DNA of 64,000 nucleotides. Source: Aureobasidium sp. EXF-3400. Lineage: Eukaryota; Ascomycota; Dothideomycetes; Dothideales; Saccotheciaceae. Shown here piece after piece: positions 62,001 through 64,000 of the stretch. Each line of letters opens with the position of its first letter. The first letter of the stretch is position 1. The DNA is taken from positions 124,001-188,000 of the forward strand of contig SWBL01000004.1 in the NCBI GenBank assembly GCA_024195585.1. The letters run 5' to 3'. The position numbers were made by a program, and so were the translations under genes. The notes under the pieces were generated by a model that worked only from the letters and a program-made list of their open reading frames with translations, searched no databases and was not told where the DNA came from.

Positions 62001-63092
62001 GTGTCCGTATAGGGGATGGCCGCAAATGTTTGGAGGAAAACCTCAGAGACCCGGTCTCGCTACGACCACTACGCTCTGTCCCGGCTCTTGACCGAGAACG
62101 ATTGGATTCAGCTTGATTGAGGCCTTTCCACCAATCCTTTATGCTGGATTTGCCATCGACGAATTGCCCCAATCCCTGGACCATGTTCTGAGAACGATTG
62201 AGCTCGGCTGTCGCTCTGACCATCTGGTTCAGCGATTAGAAAAATCTCAACAAAGATACAGATAGTGCAGCACCATACCGCAAGGTGATTCATGATGGTC
62301 ACGGCCATGTCCTTCATGAATCCAATCTCAGTGGTGCTGAGACCATGTGCTCTAGGCTTGTCGTCCAGAACACAGAAGACTCCAATGTTGTAGCCGCTTG
62401 GCGAAATGATAGGCACGCCAGCGTAGAATCGACCTGAGCAATGTTAGTCTGAGTTGACGTGTGTGAATGGCTGATGGCTGTTCGCTTACCATGGGGAACC
62501 TCGGTGACCAAAACGTGGTCCTTGAACAAGACGTGCTCGGACAAATCTGGAAAGACTACGACATCTCCCTGGTCCTCTGCGACGAGGAGGTCGGGAGCAA
62601 CGAGGAGTCCAGCGGCATACTCGCATGGGGTTGCTCGTCTCTCAAAAGCGGTGGCACCAACCCAGAGATTGTCTTTGACGTCGTCAACAGTGTTCTTCTC
62701 GAGAGAGAGGGTCTTGGTAGCCTCGGCGAGGACATATCTTTTCGAGGGTCAGCGCGGATGACAACGGGCGGTAGCGGAGGCTTCGTAACTGGTATTTGCG
62801 ATCGATCAAAGAGACGAAAGTTCTACGGGCTCCCAGACGAAAGGCAGCCAATTGGGCAAAGGCTGTCAAGGCGCGATCTGGTTGCGAGGGAGGAGCGGAC
62901 GTGGATTGACTGGCTTGAAGGAGGTCTTGCAGGGGTTGGTAGTATCTAGCAGTCGCATTGGCGTCAGTGACAAGGCAGCGAGAGAAATGGTAGACGTGCA
63001 ACAACTGACTTGTAAGTTTCGCGTTCCCTCTGGACATCATCATCCCGAGCAGGCTGGAGAAGAAGGCTAGGCCTCCCGCAAGCAGAAGCCAT
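59086..63092 (-). CDS. hybrid histidine kinase with N-terminal GAF domain and receiver domain
   Basis: Sensor kinase of a fungal phosphorelay. Exons (minus strand) 63092-63010, 62945-62790, 62737-62490, 62433-62279, 62223-61142, 61091-59342, 59280-59086 give 1222 aa; all seven join in frame. The start yields 'MASACGRPSLLLQPARDDDV' and the typical 'RERETYKYYQPLQDLL'. A GAF domain spans about 55-215 ('FYAGVPIISPSGYNIGVF'). A disordered Ser/Pro linker follows, then the H-box 'FISSISHELRTPLHGI' with H572, N-box 'NLVGNSLKYT' (about 733-742), G1 'DTGKGM', G2 'GTGLGL'. The receiver has 'VSVLLVDDNSINLNLLATF', acceptor D1151 in 'VLMDVNMPEMDG' and K1206 in 'LTKP'. No membrane span, so cytosolic. The HK class was not assigned. 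It would signal through an HPt protein to response regulators upstream of HOG. Confidence 0.92.
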
Positions 63093-64000
63093 TGCGGAAC
63101 GAGGCGTCAGTCAATCGCCAAAGTCGACCGCATACAAAGCGATATTCTTGTTCAAGGCACGGCAGCGACGGCGATAGCGACAGCAATTGAAAGATCAAAG
63201 GAAAGAAGCAGAAGTTGAGCCGCCATCGGCGGGGCAGCCATGTTTAGCAACGAAGGTTGTTGCCAAAAAGCCACAACTAGACCCCTACGAAGCTTTTGGC
63301 ATTTCGCCACTTCAAATAGCCAAATGCATAACTCGTTCCAACCGTTGCACAAATGATCTCTTCCATACTGAACCGTACCCGTCCACCTCCCGTTGCGCCG
63401 CTTCCCTTTTGCAACCGCGTGTCGACCAAGATGGATCGCAGATGGCTCATGAAAACATTCGAGTCGCAAGCATAAATACAGATAAAGTGGGGCTCCCCGG
63501 ATGCCTCCCGCTACGAAACCGAAGCAAATCTATATCTCCTAACTCCGTCCATGCCTATGCGATTGCGCTTCTGCCTTCTTGTATCACTTACTAATCGTTC
63601 AATAATCCCTGAATGGACCAGCTCAATCATCTTTTCATCCGCATAGGCCGACAGCTATCTCGCTTCAACGAGTGAGATGCCCATGTACTTCATGAGCTGT
63701 GGGATGCTGATCATACAGCCAGCCGCGCTTTAGATCGACGCTGTCTTGTGGAAAGGGCTCGTGCTCGATTCAATCCCACGTCCTTATCCTCACACAGCCT
63801 ACTCGTGACAATCATTGCGAAGGTCAGCTTATATCGATTCAACAAACAAAGTAACATTTCGGCATGGCATGACTAAACTTGGAGACGTGGTTGTCGTAGA
63901 GTGACCGTTACCTTGTTTCGAGCCATCAAAAGCCACAACACGCCATTGAGCCGCCACGGAGGCTGACTCCGCATTGCTTTATGTCGGTTCGTTTGACTAA
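63093..64000. other. upstream region of the hybrid histidine kinase, window end
   Basis: About 900 bases with no supported gene. A plus-strand frame (63187-63594) lacks ATG near its start and any recognisable domain. Confidence 0.45.

Noticed and set aside
1..64000. genome-wide recoding of TAG, suggested by four TAG codons inside coding-like frames at 15.8 and 22.4 kb
   Set aside because: Many well-supported genes here (AtfA, Ubc12, the MOT1-type transporter, the PPR-like gene, the hybrid kinase) end at TAG exactly where the family ends, so TAG is a normal stop.
1..64000. secondary-metabolite cluster, transposon, CRISPR or phage-like system
   Set aside because: No synthase, transposase, integrase, terminal repeats or regular spaced repeats were seen; genes are mostly conserved housekeeping functions.

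Overview
The window is nuclear DNA of a filamentous ascomycete (Pezizomycotina), probably Dothideomycetes; the class is an inference from protein style, not from a search. Genes are densely packed on both strands. Introns are short (about 47-135 nt, a few of 279-315 nt), with GTAAGT/GTACGT/GTATGT-type donors and CTRAY branch points. The standard code is used, with TAA, TAG and TGA all serving as terminators. Gene models were spliced by hand from reading frame, GT/GC-AG signals and protein continuity.

Layout. 1-1851: 3' part of an AtfA/Atf1-type bZIP factor (stress signalling). 2477-5406: gamma-tubulin complex component 3. 6048-7851 (-): WKF-domain nucleolar-type protein, divergent from proteasome subunit alpha-1 (8140-9059). 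9929-10725: small unknown protein, followed by a 3.6 kb stretch with no convincing gene. 14383-14931 (-): small Cys-rich protein, divergent from U1 snRNP C (15174-15855). 16465-18260: AP-3 mu. 18708-19348 (-): cytochrome c oxidase VIIa. 19826-20419 (-): mitoribosomal mL58. 20828-21487 (-): NEDD8 E2 Ubc12. 21995-22876 (-): a disrupted or intron-bearing reading frame. 23060-24842 (-): unknown AT-hook-like protein. 25209-26594: MOT1-type molybdate transporter. 26884-28599 (-): membrane protein with a degenerate alpha/beta-hydrolase domain. 29489-36076: spliceosomal helicase Brr2. 36271-37039 (-): Ctr copper transporter, divergent from 3-hydroxyanthranilate dioxygenase (37426-38077). 38183-40564 (-): Orc3, only 111 bp from a divergent mitochondrial PPR-like gene (40676-43171). 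43720-44613: G-patch protein (GPATCH11 type). 44826-46541 (-): DCAF4-like WD40 protein. 47136-49097 (-): unknown nuclear-type protein. 50002-53155: tRNA exportin Los1. 53757-54107 (-): small Trp-tailed protein. 54795-56767 (-): secreted, membrane-anchored arylsulfotransferase-family protein. 57921-58433 (-): small coiled-coil protein. 59086-63092 (-): GAF-containing hybrid histidine kinase.

Most genes are housekeeping (splicing, proteasome, neddylation, replication, mitochondria, trafficking) with two stress or environment-sensing genes at the ends (AtfA and the hybrid histidine kinase). In fungi such kinases can feed the HOG pathway that acts through AtfA, but linkage here could be chance. 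I see no biosynthetic cluster, transposon, CRISPR array or clearly new multi-gene system.

The items most worth following are: a U1-C gene whose first zinc ligand needs non-canonical splicing and whose frame continues past its stop; a frame with two in-frame TAG codons at 22 kb; a possible mitochondrial presequence on 3-hydroxyanthranilate dioxygenase; a hydrolase-like membrane protein lacking its nucleophile; two GC-AG introns; and several small conserved-looking unknown proteins.
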